From contig NZ_JARUBF010000001.1 in NCBI RefSeq assembly GCF_029626025.1, positions 1,178,001 through 1,242,000 of the forward strand: a stretch of DNA of 64,000 nt, given 5' to 3'. The position numbers and the translations under genes were made by a program. The first letter of the stretch is position 1. The number at the start of each line of letters is the position of its first letter. The DNA is from Solwaraspora sp. WMMD406. GTDB taxonomy: Bacteria > Actinomycetota > Actinomycetes > Mycobacteriales > Micromonosporaceae. Below, piece after piece: positions 43,565 through 53,966 of this stretch. The notes under the pieces are model-generated. The model ran no database searches. It was not told the origin of the DNA and saw only the letters and a list, made by a program, of their open reading frames with translations.

Positions 43565-44452
43565 TCAGGCTGGCCGGCCCGCCGTGACGGGCACGCGTCG
43601 GTGCCCGGCGGCGAGAACGGCCTCGCCGAGCGCGTCGACCAGGGTCGGATCGGCGTCCGGCCGGGAGAGCAGGATGAACTCGACCTCGCCCAGCGGCGGT
43701 AGCTGCGCCGACGTCACCACGGACAACCCGGGCGGGATCAGCTGGGCCGAATGCGGCAGAAGCCCGAGGCCGGCCCGTGCCGCCGCGACGAGACCGCCGA
43801 GGCTGCCACTGGTGCACGCGATCCGCCAGGGTCGACCGGCGCGCGACAGCGCGGCGAGGGCCTGGGCCCGGGTGATGCTCGGCGGCGGATAGACGACCAG
43901 GGGCAGCGCGTCGCCGGCCCCGCCCCAGGAGGCCGACGGGTCGGTGGCGCCGAGCCAGGCGACCTGGTCGCGCCACATCAGCTGGCCACGGGTCTGCCCG
44001 GCGAGCCGCTTGGCGAAGACCAGGTCGAGGTCGCGGCCGTCCAGCAGTTGATGCAGGGTGCCGCTGAGCGCCACCGTCAGCTCCACGTCGACCAGCGGGT
44101 TGCGGCGACGGAAGACCTGCAGCACCTCGGGCAGATGGGTGGAGATGAGATCCTCCGACACCCCCAGCCGGAGCGTGCCCCGTACGGCGTCGGTGGTCCG
44201 GAAGTGTCGCTCGGCCCGGTCGTGCACGTCGAGGATCTCCCGCGCGAAGCCCGCCATCGCCTCGCCGTCCGGAGTCAACTGCACCGAGTGGGTGTCGCGC
44301 AGGAACAGCGGCCGCCCGGCGGCCGCCTCCAGCCGGCGGACGTGCTGGCTGACCGTGGACTGCCGTAGCTCCAGCCGGCCGGCCGCCCGGGTGAAGCTGA
44401 GGGTCTGGGCCACCGCCAGAAAGCTGCGCAGGTGCACCGGGTCGTACATCAT
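43565..44452 (-). CDS. LysR-family transcriptional regulator
   Basis: A 295-residue LTTR. The N-terminal winged helix-turn-helix reads HLRSFLAVAQTLSFTRAAGRLELRQSTVSQHVRRLE. The effector domain follows (RGTLRLGVSEDLISTHLPEVL; CTSGSLGGLVAAARAGLGLLP). It is divergent from the membrane transporter gene at 44583 across a 130-nt intergenic region, the usual layout in which the LysR protein controls itself and the neighbour. Two adjacent ATGs (44452 and 44449) can start it. Confidence 0.92.
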   Translation of the reverse strand: MMYDPVHLRSFLAVAQTLSFTRAAGRLELRQSTVSQHVRRLEAAAGRPLFLRDTHSVQLTPDGEAMAGFAREILDVHDRAERHFRTTDAVRGTLRLGVSEDLISTHLPEVLQVFRRRNPLVDVELTVALSGTLHQLLDGRDLDLVFAKRLAGQTRGQLMWRDQVAWLGATDPSASWGGAGDALPLVVYPPPSITRAQALAALSRAGRPWRIACTSGSLGGLVAAARAGLGLLPHSAQLIPPGLSVVTSAQLPPLGEVEFILLSRPDADPTLVDALGEAVLAAGHRRVPVTAGRPA

Positions 44453-44582
44453 CCCAGGTTATCGCGGTCCGTGATCACAGTCAGTTCGGTGATTGACTTC
44501 CCGCTGATCGGCGGGCTGCGCAGAATGAAGCAGCAGGTCCTGCCGACCGTGCCAAAACCCCTCGCTCACCTGGGAGAACGTG

Positions 44583-45578
44583 ATGCGCTGGCCGCGCTGG
44601 CTGATCATCGACCCGTTCATCGCCGCGCTCCTCGGCGCAGTGCTGCTGGCCAGCCTGCTACCCGTACGCGGGTCTGCCGCCTCCGTCGCCGGCGTGATCG
44701 CGAGCATCGGCATCGCGCTGCTGTTCTTCCTGCACGGCGCCCGGATCGCACCGGCCGCCGCACTGGCCGGAGCCCGGCACTGGCGGCTGCACCTGGTGGT
44801 GCTCGGTACGACGTTCGGGGTTTTCCCGCTTCTCGGCCTGGCGATCGGCCTGCTCAGCCCGGCCCTGTTGGCCGACGACCTGTACCAGGGAGTGCTGTTC
44901 CTCTGTGTGATCCCGTCCACGGTCCAGTCGTCGATCGCGTTGGTGTCGATCGCCCGAGGCAACGTGCCGGCGGCCGTGTTCAGCGCGACGTTCTCCAATA
45001 TCGCCGGGATCGCGGTGACCCCGCTGCTCGCGATGCTGTTGCTGGCGGACACCGGCGGACTGCGGCTGACCGCCGGCTCGATCGGCGCGATCGTCGGGCA
45101 GCTGCTGCTGCCGTTCGTCGCCGGGCAGCTTTCCCGCCGCTGGACCGCCGGGTGGATCACCCGCCACAAGCGGATCACCACGGTCGTGGACCGGGGGTCG
45201 ATCCTGCTGGTGGTCTACATCGCGTTCAGCGCCGGGATTGTCGCCGGGATCTGGCAGCAGGTCTCCGTCGGGCAGTTGCTGACCCTGGCCACGGTCGTGA
45301 TCGGGCTGCTCGCCGTCGTGCTGGGCCTGCTCTATGCGGTGGGCCGGATGATCGGCTTCGGTCCGGCCGATGTGATCGCCACCGTCTTCTGCGGTGCCCA
45401 GAAGAGTCTGGCCACCGGCCTGCCGATGGCTGCCGTCCTGTTCAGCCCGCAGCTGCTCGGCCTGCTGGTCCTGCCCTTGATGATCTACCACCAGATCCAG
45501 TTGATCGTCTGCGCGGCGATCGCCCGGTGGTGGTCCGGTCGCACAGCGACCGCCGAGCAGCAGCCCGAGTTGGTCTGA
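44583..45578 (+). CDS. Bile acid:sodium symporter-like (SBF-like) membrane transporter
   Basis: A ~331-residue integral membrane protein with nine to ten hydrophobic segments (for example FIAALLGAVLLASLLPV, VIASIGIALLFFLHGARI, LLTLATVVIGLLAVVLGLLYAV). FGPADVIATVFCGAQKSLATGLPMA is the conserved crossover region of the SBF-like family. It is probably a Na+-coupled organic-anion transporter; substrate unknown. GGGAG lies before the ATG at 44583 (a GTG at 44580 is an alternative). It is divergent from the LysR gene. Confidence 0.88.
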   Translation: MRWPRWLIIDPFIAALLGAVLLASLLPVRGSAASVAGVIASIGIALLFFLHGARIAPAAALAGARHWRLHLVVLGTTFGVFPLLGLAIGLLSPALLADDLYQGVLFLCVIPSTVQSSIALVSIARGNVPAAVFSATFSNIAGIAVTPLLAMLLLADTGGLRLTAGSIGAIVGQLLLPFVAGQLSRRWTAGWITRHKRITTVVDRGSILLVVYIAFSAGIVAGIWQQVSVGQLLTLATVVIGLLAVVLGLLYAVGRMIGFGPADVIATVFCGAQKSLATGLPMAAVLFSPQLLGLLVLPLMIYHQIQLIVCAAIARWWSGRTATAEQQPELV

Positions 45579-45594
45579 CAGCGGCCGTACTCGA

Positions 45595-46971
<1,377 letters not shown>

Positions 46972-47111
46972 CTCTGACCTCAGTCATCTCAGGGTCAGAC
47001 TAAACAGACATTGCGTATCTATCAGGAGAATCATCAGATAACACTGCACGAGACTCCGCGTTGGATTCACCGCGTTGGGTGGTCTCGGCTCGTGCTGCGC
47101 CATGCTGCCGC

Positions 47112-47123
47112 TACGTTGACCGC
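47112..47123 (+). promoter_or_regulatory. Probable -10 box of a leaderless transcript
   Basis: TACGTT at 47112-47117 is 6 nt before the ATG at 47124, and no Shine-Dalgarno is present. Confidence 0.55.
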
Positions 47124-49070
47124 ATGGCACAAATCGTCGGTATTGTCGGAGATGGGAACCTGGTTGTTGAACGGTTTCATCAGATGACCGCCGCCGGACT
47201 GCCCGCCGACGCGCACGCCAGTACCGCGCACACCGACCCATCGGCGGCGATCGCCGTCCGCTGGCGGCCAGGCGAGCGCGGCACTGTGCGGCGCGACGTC
47301 GACGGTTCTGTGGTGATCGGTTGCGTCGGCGACCAGCCAGACCTGCTCGACCGGTACGAGCGCTACGGCGACGACCTCCTGCGCCAGTTGCGCGGGGCGT
47401 TCGTCGTGGCCATCTGGGATCGACGTCGGCGTCGGCTGCTGCTGGCCAGGGACCGCACCGGCGAGCACCCGCTCTACTGGTCGCTGCGCGGCGGCCAACT
47501 CGGCTTCGCGTCCCAGCTACGGGCAGTGGCCGCCGATCCCCAGGCTGGCGGCGACGTCGACCTGGTGGCCCTGCACCACTACCTGACCTACCGGTACGTC
47601 CCCGCCCCCTGGTCGATCCTCGCCAGCGCCCGCAAGGTGCCACCCGGCACGGTGCTGATCTGGCAGGACGGTCGGGTGACGACCCGCCGCTACTGGCAGT
47701 TCGAGGCGGCGGCGCGGGCGGCGGGTGTGTCGACGGATCCGACAGCGGAGCGGCTGGTCGACCCGGCGGCGGACCCGGCAGCGGACCTGACGGCACCCGA
47801 CGCGGTCGCCGAAACCCGGCACCGGCTGACCGACGCGGTGCGGCACCAGCTGCCGGCCAGCGGACAACCCACCGTGCTGCTCTCCGGCGGGATGGGTTCG
47901 GCGCTGGTCGCGGCGGCCGTCGCGCACTGCGCCCCGACGTCGATCCGGACCAGCACCGTCGGGTACGCCGATCCGCGACTCGACCGTACGGGCGAGGCCC
48001 GGCGGATCGCCGCGCATCTCGGTGCCGATCACCAGGAGTACCGGGTCGACGAGATCGAGCCGGCCGTACTGTCAGAACTGGCCCGCTTCCTCGACGAACC
48101 GTTCGGCGATCCAGCGGCCGTCACCCACCATCTCGTGGCGCGCTTCACCGGCGTACGGTCGGCCGAGGCGTTCTGCGGTGTCGGCGGCGGCGTCGTCTTC
48201 GGCGGGTTCCCGCACCATCTGCTCCTCGACTGGCTGAGTCGCTGGCCGGACCGGATCTGGCGGCTGCCCGTACTGCACCGGCTGGGTGCCGCTCTGGTGG
48301 GGCGGAGCAGCGCCGGCACCCCGGTGCGCCGGCTGGGTCGGCTGCTGGAGGTCGCCGGATGCCGGCCCCCGCTGCGGTACGCCCGGATCGTGGCGCAGTA
48401 CAGCGCCGAGCAGAAGGACGCGCTCTACACCGATGCCGTCCGCGCCGAACTGGTCGACGTGGACAGTTACGGACTGGCGGAGGCTGCGTACGGCGGGTCG
48501 CCGGCGGACACGGACCTGGCCAGGATGATCGACGCGGACGTCCGGACCTATCTGCCCGGTGCCGCGTTGACCCGCCTCTACCCCGCCGCCGGCGGGTACG
48601 GGTTGAGCCTGCGGGCACCGCTGCTCGACCACCGGTTGATCGAGTGGGGTCGCGCTCTGCCGTCGGCGTGGAAGGCGCCGGTCCGGCACCGTTCCCTCGC
48701 TCAGCGGGTCGCGGCCGGCTGGTTGCCGGCCGACCTCGCGCTGTCCGCCCGGTCGCCGACCCGTGTCCCGGTCGCCAGCTGGTTGAGACACCAGCTGCGG
48801 GACATGTCCTGGGACCTGCTCACCGACCAGACCGCCCAGGGGCGAGGGCTGTTCCGTCCAGCGGCGGTGCGGCGGTTGCTCGACGACCATCAGGCGGGTA
48901 TCGACAACTCCGGTGAGATCTTCACGCTGCTGCAGTGGGAACTGTGGGCGCGGGGCTGGCCCACGGCTCCGTACCTGACGGTCTCGGCTTCGGCGTCGAC
49001 CGGCGGCGTGTCACCCCCACTCGGTGGCCCGTCGTCGACCACCCTGGTCGGGGCTGGTCCTGGCTCCTGA
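47124..49070 (+). CDS. Asparagine-synthetase-like protein with degenerate active sites
   Basis: A 648-residue AsnB homologue. The N-terminal glutaminase-fold region is recognisable (LRGAFVVAIWDRRRRRLLLARDRTGEHPLYW). The catalytic Cys that must be residue 2 is absent, as the protein begins MAQIVGIVG. In the synthetase domain the ATP pyrophosphatase loop SGGLDSS is changed to LSGGMGSA, losing the Asp. The usual GEGADELFGGY has become GVGGGVVFGGF, losing its acidic residues. Overall length and order are normal and the reading frame is open. It is therefore probably a pseudoenzyme or has a changed reaction, not a decaying pseudogene. The start is the ATG at 47124, six nt after TACGTT. Confidence 0.85.
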   Translation: MAQIVGIVGDGNLVVERFHQMTAAGLPADAHASTAHTDPSAAIAVRWRPGERGTVRRDVDGSVVIGCVGDQPDLLDRYERYGDDLLRQLRGAFVVAIWDRRRRRLLLARDRTGEHPLYWSLRGGQLGFASQLRAVAADPQAGGDVDLVALHHYLTYRYVPAPWSILASARKVPPGTVLIWQDGRVTTRRYWQFEAAARAAGVSTDPTAERLVDPAADPAADLTAPDAVAETRHRLTDAVRHQLPASGQPTVLLSGGMGSALVAAAVAHCAPTSIRTSTVGYADPRLDRTGEARRIAAHLGADHQEYRVDEIEPAVLSELARFLDEPFGDPAAVTHHLVARFTGVRSAEAFCGVGGGVVFGGFPHHLLLDWLSRWPDRIWRLPVLHRLGAALVGRSSAGTPVRRLGRLLEVAGCRPPLRYARIVAQYSAEQKDALYTDAVRAELVDVDSYGLAEAAYGGSPADTDLARMIDADVRTYLPGAALTRLYPAAGGYGLSLRAPLLDHRLIEWGRALPSAWKAPVRHRSLAQRVAAGWLPADLALSARSPTRVPVASWLRHQLRDMSWDLLTDQTAQGRGLFRPAAVRRLLDDHQAGIDNSGEIFTLLQWELWARGWPTAPYLTVSASASTGGVSPPLGGPSSTTLVGAGPGS

Positions 49071-49113
49071 GAAGCCCGGTCCTGGCTCCTGGGAATGCTG
49101 ATCCTGGCTCCTG
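49058..49113. repeat. 22-bp tandem repeat, three imperfect copies
   Basis: TCCTGGCTCCTG begins at 49058, 49080 and 49102 with a period of 22 bp. The first copy contains the stop codon of the AsnB-like gene. Spacer bases differ slightly. Function, if any, is unknown. Confidence 0.8.
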
Positions 49114-49228
49114 GGATGTGGCCACCAGCTGCTGGTCTGGGCGACACGATCTTGCGACGATAGGTGACGCTGCGGTGTCGGTGTGGGAGCCAAGGCGGTC
49201 AGTCGAGACAAAGGACACTGAACGTGCC

Positions 49229-49354
49229 ATGGCGCAAACTATCGGTCACTGCTGCCTGCCGGATAGGGTGATCATCAAGGTCAGCCGGGCCCGCCGCCCG
49301 GCGCCCGTGTCGTTGCTGCTGGGCGGAAGCTGTGGAGGTGGATTGCATTCATGA
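49229..49354 (+). CDS. Possible 41-residue leader peptide of nhaA
   Basis: ATG at 49229 opens a 41-codon frame ending in TGA at 49352-49354, which overlaps the nhaA ATG (49351) as ATGA. The peptide begins [20 protein letters not shown] and ends [17 protein letters not shown] lies upstream. The exact stop/start coupling with a real gene is the reason to list it; there is no similarity evidence. Confidence 0.35.
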   Translation: MAQTIGHCCLPDRVIIKVSRARRPAPVSLLLGGSCGGGLHS

Positions 49355-50748
49355 CCGACCCGACCCCCACCCCGCCGCCGGAAAGCCCTCGGTCGGAAAG
49401 CCCCCGGCCGGAAAGCCGCCGGCCCTTCCAACTGTCGTCCTGGTCCGAAGCCAAGTTCATCGGGGACGTGCTGCGGACCGAAACCGTCGGTGGCGTGTTG
49501 CTGCTGCTCGGTGCCGTCCTGGCCCTGATCTGGGCCAACTCGCCGTGGGGTGACGCCTACGAGTCGTTGGGGCAGTGGGTGCCCTGGTCCGGCGGGGAAG
49601 CACTGTATCTTGACATCGACCTGGCTCACTGGGCTGCCGATGGTCTGCTCGCCATTTTCTTCTTCGTGGTGGGTCTGGAGCTCAAACGCGAGTTCGTGGC
49701 CGGGGAACTGCGCAGCCCTCGCCGAGCCGCGTTGCCGGTGGTCGCCGCCGTCGGCGGAATGGCCGCCCCGGCGCTGATCTTCGTTCTGATCAACCTCAAC
49801 ACCGGTGGCGACGCGCTGCGCGGCTGGGCCATCCCGACCGCCACCGACATCGCCTTCGCGCTCGCCGTACTCGCCGTCATCGGCTCCCACCTGCCGCAGG
49901 GCCTGCGCGCCTTCCTGCTCACCCTCGCTGTGGTCGACGACCTGCTCGCCATCACGATCATCGCCTTCTTCTACACCGAACAGGTCAACTTCCTGGCACT
50001 GGGCGGCTCGCTGCTGCCGCTGCTGGTCTTCGCGCTGCTGCTGCGGGCCGGCAAGACCTGGTGGTGGGCGCTCATCCCGCTGGCCGCCGTCACCTGGACC
50101 CTGATGCACGCCTCCGGGGTGCACGCCACCATCGCCGGCGTGCTGCTCGGCTTCTTGGTGCCGGTGCTGCCCCGCAAGGGCGAACACCACGGCCTGGCCG
50201 AGCACTTCGAACACCTCTGGCGGCCGGTCTCGGCCGGCTTCGCGGTGCCGGTCTTCGCCTTCTTCGCCGCTGGTGTCTCGTTGCGTGACGGCGGGATCGC
50301 CTCGGTGCTCACCGACCCGGTCGCCATCGGCGTCATCGCCGGCCTCGTGCTCGGCAAGACCATCGGGATTCTCGGTGCCACCGGCCTGATAACCCGCTTC
50401 ACCCGGGCCGATCTGGGTGGGCTCAAATGGATCGACCTGCTCGGGGTGTCCCTGCTCGCCGGCATCGGGTTCACCGTCTCGCTGCTGATCGGGGAACTCG
50501 CCTTCGGTGCCGGCAGTGAGCGGGACGCCCACGTCAAGGCGGCGGTCCTGATCGGTTCACTCACCGCCGCGATCCTCGCCGCGATCGTCCTTGGCCGGCG
50601 CAACAAGGTCTACCGGCGGATGTCCGACGAGGAACGGCGCGACCAGGACGGTGACGGGATTCCGGACATCTACCAGCAACCGGAACCACCCGACGTCACG
50701 CAGGCCGCGGGTGGAGCCACCGACAGCGGTTCCACGGCGTCACGCTGA
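49351..50748 (+). CDS. nhaA: Na+/H+ antiporter NhaA
   Basis: A 465-residue, ~12-helix antiporter that exports Na+ or Li+ for protons. A Pro/Ser-rich N-terminal tail (~30 residues) precedes helix I. Family motifs are [35 protein letters not shown] and the ion-binding double Asp in [30 protein letters not shown] lies in the last helices. The C-terminus is a hydrophilic tail containing [12 protein letters not shown], which resembles a calcium-binding DxDxDG loop. GTGGAGGTGG precedes the ATG. Its end overlaps the 3' end of the convergent ABC-F gene by 9 nt. Confidence 0.96.
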   Translation: MTDPTPTPPPESPRSESPRPESRRPFQLSSWSEAKFIGDVLRTETVGGVLLLLGAVLALIWANSPWGDAYESLGQWVPWSGGEALYLDIDLAHWAADGLLAIFFFVVGLELKREFVAGELRSPRRAALPVVAAVGGMAAPALIFVLINLNTGGDALRGWAIPTATDIAFALAVLAVIGSHLPQGLRAFLLTLAVVDDLLAITIIAFFYTEQVNFLALGGSLLPLLVFALLLRAGKTWWWALIPLAAVTWTLMHASGVHATIAGVLLGFLVPVLPRKGEHHGLAEHFEHLWRPVSAGFAVPVFAFFAAGVSLRDGGIASVLTDPVAIGVIAGLVLGKTIGILGATGLITRFTRADLGGLKWIDLLGVSLLAGIGFTVSLLIGELAFGAGSERDAHVKAAVLIGSLTAAILAAIVLGRRNKVYRRMSDEERRDQDGDGIPDIYQQPEPPDVTQAAGGATDSGSTASR

Positions 50749-52368
50749 GCCGCCGTCGCCCAGAGTGATCCGCCGGGTGAGCTGGACCGCGTCCAGCATC
50801 CGGCGGTCATGGGTCACCAGCAACAACGTTCCCGGATACGTCGCCAGCGCCGACTCCAGCTGCTCGATCGCCGGCAGGTCGAGATGGTTGGTCGGCTCGT
50901 CGAGGACCAGCAGGTTGACCCCACGGGCCTGCAGCAGAGCCAGGGCGGCCCGGGTCCGCTCGCCCGGGGACAGGGTCGAGGCCTGACGGAGCACGTGGTC
51001 TGCCCGCAGGCCGAACTTCGCCAGCAGTGTCCGGGCCGGCGCCGGAGCCAGGTCCGCCGCCGACCGGAACGCCTCCAACACCGGCTCGTCGCCCAGGAAC
51101 ATGCCCCGGGCCTGATCCACCTCGCCGACCACCACACCCGGTCCGAGCCAGGCTTCGCCCGACTCCAGCGGCAACCGGCCCAGCAGCGCGCCGAGCAGCG
51201 TCGACTTGCCGGACCCGTTCGGACCGGTGATCGCCACCCGCTCCGCCCAGTCGATCTGCAGGTCCAGCGGACCGAGGGTGAACTCGCCACGGCGTACCAC
51301 CGCTTGGCGCAGCACCGCGACCACCGTGCCGGAGCGGGGCGCGGCGGCGATCTCCATCCGCAGCTCCCACTCCTTGCGCGGCTCCTCGACGACCTCCATC
51401 CGCTCGATCAGTCGTTCGGTCTGCCGGGCCTTCGCCGCCTGCTTCTCCGACGTCTCGCCCCGCAGGTGGGGGATGAACTTGTCGTTGTCGGTGGCCTTGC
51501 GCCGCGCGTTGCGGACGCCTTTCTCCATCCAGGCCCGCTGGGTACGGGCCCGCGCCTCCAGACCGGCCCGGGTGTCGGCATACTCCTCGTAGGCCTCGCG
51601 GGCGTGCCGGCGGGCCACCTCCCGCTCGGCCAGATAGCCGGCGTACCCGCCGCCGTAGTGGTTGACCTGCTGCTGGGCCAGATCCAGCTCGACCACCCGG
51701 TCGACCGTACGGGCCAGGAACTCCCGGTCGTGCGACACCAGTACGGTGCCGGCGCGCAGCCCGGTGACGAACCGTTCCAGCCGGTCCAAACCGGCGAGGT
51801 CCAGATCGTTGGTGGGTTCGTCCAGCAGCACCACGTCGTAGCGGCTGAGCAGCAGCGACGCGAGCTGGGCGCGGGCCGCCTGACCGCCGGAGAGCCCGGT
51901 CGTCGGGCGGTCGAGCGCCACCGTCAGCCCCAGATCGGCGATCACCTCTTCGGCCCGCTCGTCGAGGTCGGCACCCCCGAGGTCGAGCCAGCGTTCCAGT
52001 GCCACCGCGTACGCGTCGTCGGCTCCGGCCCGGCCGTCGGCCAATGCCTGCGCAGACGCGTCGAGTTCGCGCTGCGCCGCCGCCACCCCGGTACGGCGGG
52101 CCAGGAAGTCGCGTACCGACTCGCCGGGCACCCGCTGCGGTTCCTGCGGAAGCAGACCGACGTTCGCCGTCGGCGGGTTGAGCGTGACCGTGCCCGACTC
52201 GGGTGTGGCCAGGCCGGCCAGGACGCGCAGCAGCGTCGACTTGCCCGCCCCGTTCGCGCCGACCAGCCCGATCACGTCACCGGGGGCGACGACCAGATCG
52301 AGGTCGGCGAAGAGTTGCCGGTCACCGTGTCCGGCGGACAGGTCCCTGGCGATCAGTGTGGCGCTCAT
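50740..52368 (-). CDS. ABC-F family ATPase (translation/ribosome-associated or resistance)
   Basis: A 542-residue soluble protein with two ATPase domains and no membrane segments. Domain 1 has Walker [10 protein letters not shown], signature [17 protein letters not shown] and Walker [13 protein letters not shown]. The interdomain linker is charged (about 230-330, with [19 protein letters not shown]). Domain 2 has [24 protein letters not shown] and [16 protein letters not shown] proteins act at the ribosomal E site; some protect against antibiotics, others are housekeeping. Nothing here decides between the two. ATG at 52368 follows a TACGAT box at 9 nt. It is divergent from the ROK kinase gene, 40 nt apart. 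Confidence 0.93.
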   Translation of the reverse strand: MSATLIARDLSAGHGDRQLFADLDLVVAPGDVIGLVGANGAGKSTLLRVLAGLATPESGTVTLNPPTANVGLLPQEPQRVPGESVRDFLARRTGVAAAQRELDASAQALADGRAGADDAYAVALERWLDLGGADLDERAEEVIADLGLTVALDRPTTGLSGGQAARAQLASLLLSRYDVVLLDEPTNDLDLAGLDRLERFVTGLRAGTVLVSHDREFLARTVDRVVELDLAQQQVNHYGGGYAGYLAEREVARRHAREAYEEYADTRAGLEARARTQRAWMEKGVRNARRKATDNDKFIPHLRGETSEKQAAKARQTERLIERMEVVEEPRKEWELRMEIAAAPRSGTVVAVLRQAVVRRGEFTLGPLDLQIDWAERVAITGPNGSGKSTLLGALLGRLPLESGEAWLGPGVVVGEVDQARGMFLGDEPVLEAFRSAADLAPAPARTLLAKFGLRADHVLRQASTLSPGERTRAALALLQARGVNLLVLDEPTNHLDLPAIEQLESALATYPGTLLLVTHDRRMLDAVQLTRRITLGDGGSA

Positions 52369-52408
52369 GGCCCGGCGATCGTAGCCGCCGGCCGGCACAC
52401 TGTGCCTC

Positions 52409-53161
52409 ATGATTACCACGCTGGCGATCGACTGTGGTGGCGGCGGGATCAAGGCATCCGTACTCGACGAGTCCGGCACGATGCGGTCCCGGCCGCTGCG
52501 GGTGCCGACGCCGTACCCGTTGCCGCCGGCCCTGTTCGTCGAGACCCTCTGTGACGTCGGCCGGCAGTTGCCGGCGGCCGACCGGGTCACCGTCGGCATG
52601 CCAGGCATGATCCGCCACGGCGTGGTGGTGGCCACCCCGCACTACGTGACCCGGGCTGGTCCGCGTACCAAGGTCGATCCTGACCTGCGGGCACAGTGGT
52701 CCGGTTTCGATGCCCGTACGGCGCTGCACACCGCCTTCGATCTGCCGGTCCTGGTGCTCAACGACGCCGAGGTGCACGGGGCCGGGGTGGTCGCCGGGAC
52801 CGGGTGTGAGCTGGTGCTGACCCTCGGCACCGGGCTGGGTTGCGCGTTGTTCGACGGTGGTCGGCTCGCCCCGCACCTGGAGCTGTCCCAGGCGCCGGTG
52901 CGCTGGGGGCAGACCTACGACACCTACGTCGGCGAGCACGAACGGCGCCGGCTCGGCGACGCGTTCTGGTCCCGGCGGGTACGCGGCGTCGTCGACGGCC
53001 TGCGCCCGGTGTTCTGCTGGGACCGGCTCTACCTCGGTGGCGGCAACTCGCGGCTGATCCGCCCCGAGCAGTTGGCCCGGATGGGCGACGACGTGGTGGT
53101 GGTGCCGAACACCGCCGGCATCGTCGGCGGCGTACGGGCCTGGACCCTGGCCCGACCGTGA
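52409..53161 (+). CDS. ROK-family sugar kinase, polyphosphate-glucokinase-like
   Basis: A 250-residue kinase. The phosphate-1 loop is LAIDCGGGGIKASVLDESG, the catalytic base region is VLVLNDAEVHGAGVVAG, and the second phosphate loop is LTLGTGLGCALFDGGRLAP. The C-terminal half (GDAFWSRRVRGVVDGLRPVF and YLGGGNSRLI) resembles polyphosphate/ATP glucokinases. The zinc-binding CxCGxxGC of ROK glucokinases and repressors is absent. Likely role: phosphorylation of glucose with polyphosphate or ATP, useful beside the starch, GH65 and cellulose genes of this window. Confidence 0.82.
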   Translation: MITTLAIDCGGGGIKASVLDESGTMRSRPLRVPTPYPLPPALFVETLCDVGRQLPAADRVTVGMPGMIRHGVVVATPHYVTRAGPRTKVDPDLRAQWSGFDARTALHTAFDLPVLVLNDAEVHGAGVVAGTGCELVLTLGTGLGCALFDGGRLAPHLELSQAPVRWGQTYDTYVGEHERRRLGDAFWSRRVRGVVDGLRPVFCWDRLYLGGGNSRLIRPEQLARMGDDVVVVPNTAGIVGGVRAWTLARP

Positions 53162-53343
53162 CGGTTCCGGGCCTTCCCGGTCCGCCGGTGACCGGTCCGT
53201 GCCGAAAAGTCACCAAGCTGGCCGGGTGACCGGCGGATGTCCGGTACGGGAACAGTCGCATTCCGGCCGTGGTTGTGCCAGCGTCAGGGTTGTCGGTGAT
53301 CGCGACCGGAAACGGTGATCGTGACCGGAAAGGTGGGGCGACC

Positions 53344-53715
53344 ATGGATCTGCTGGAGGAGTACCGCCGGGCGAACCTGTACTTCGACTCCGGTGACCCG
53401 TCGGGCGCAGCCCGGTTGCTGGAGCCGATCATCGCCGCCGAGCCCGACAACTCGGCGGTCCGCCAACTGCTGGCCCGCTCCTACTTCCAGTCCGCCCAGC
53501 TGGGCCGGGCCGAGGAGCAGCTGCGGGAGCTGATCGCCCGGGACCCGAGCGACCACTACGCGCACCACGTGCTGGGCCGTACCCTGGAACGGCTCGGACG
53601 GCCGTCGCAGGCGCTCCGGCACCTGCGGCTCGCCGCCGCCATGCGCTCCGAGCACTCGGACTACCTGGCGGCCCTGCGCCGGGTGGAAGCCAAGGTCAAC
53701 GGACGGGTGCCGTGA
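53344..53715 (+). CDS. Tetratricopeptide-repeat protein
   Basis: A 123-residue helical protein with about three TPR units (EYRRANLYFDSGDPSGAARLLEPIIAAEP; AVRQLLARSYFQSAQLGRAEEQLRELIARDP; YAHHVLGRTLERLGRPSQALRHLRLAAAM, each quoted here as a single repeat split from the next). ATG at 53344 is used because the first repeat begins there. The stop overlaps the GTG of the Smr gene, so the two are co-translated. It probably mediates protein contacts; the partner is unknown. Confidence 0.85.
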   Translation: MDLLEEYRRANLYFDSGDPSGAARLLEPIIAAEPDNSAVRQLLARSYFQSAQLGRAEEQLRELIARDPSDHYAHHVLGRTLERLGRPSQALRHLRLAAAMRSEHSDYLAALRRVEAKVNGRVP

Positions 53716-53966
53716 AACTGAAGCTCGACCTGCACGACATCTTCAACCGTGGTCAGGACATCGACCGGGCGTTGAAGGGGATCATCGACGAGGCGGTGGC
53801 CAAGAAGGCCACCCTCGTCGAGATCATCCCAGGGAAGGGTTCCGGCCAGCTCAAGAAGCGGGTGCTGCGGTTCCTGGACCAGAAGGAGATCAAGCAGCTC
53901 TACCACCGGGTGGAGAAGGACTCGAAGAACTTCGGCCGCCTGTTCGTCCACTTCCGCTGGAAGTGA
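53712..53966 (+). CDS. Small Smr (MutS2 C-terminal-like) domain protein
   Basis: An 84-residue stand-alone Smr domain. The LDLHDIFNRGQDIDRAL segment (DLH motif) and VEIIPGKGSGQLKKRVLRFL (the GxGxG loop) are the signature of Smr nucleases. These bind nucleic acid and can nick DNA or RNA. Translational coupling to the TPR gene suggests a two-protein module. Its last 77 nt overlap the 3' end of the convergent membrane-protein gene, an unusually long overlap for two genes that both look real. Confidence 0.88.
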   Translation: MKLKLDLHDIFNRGQDIDRALKGIIDEAVAKKATLVEIIPGKGSGQLKKRVLRFLDQKEIKQLYHRVEKDSKNFGRLFVHFRWK

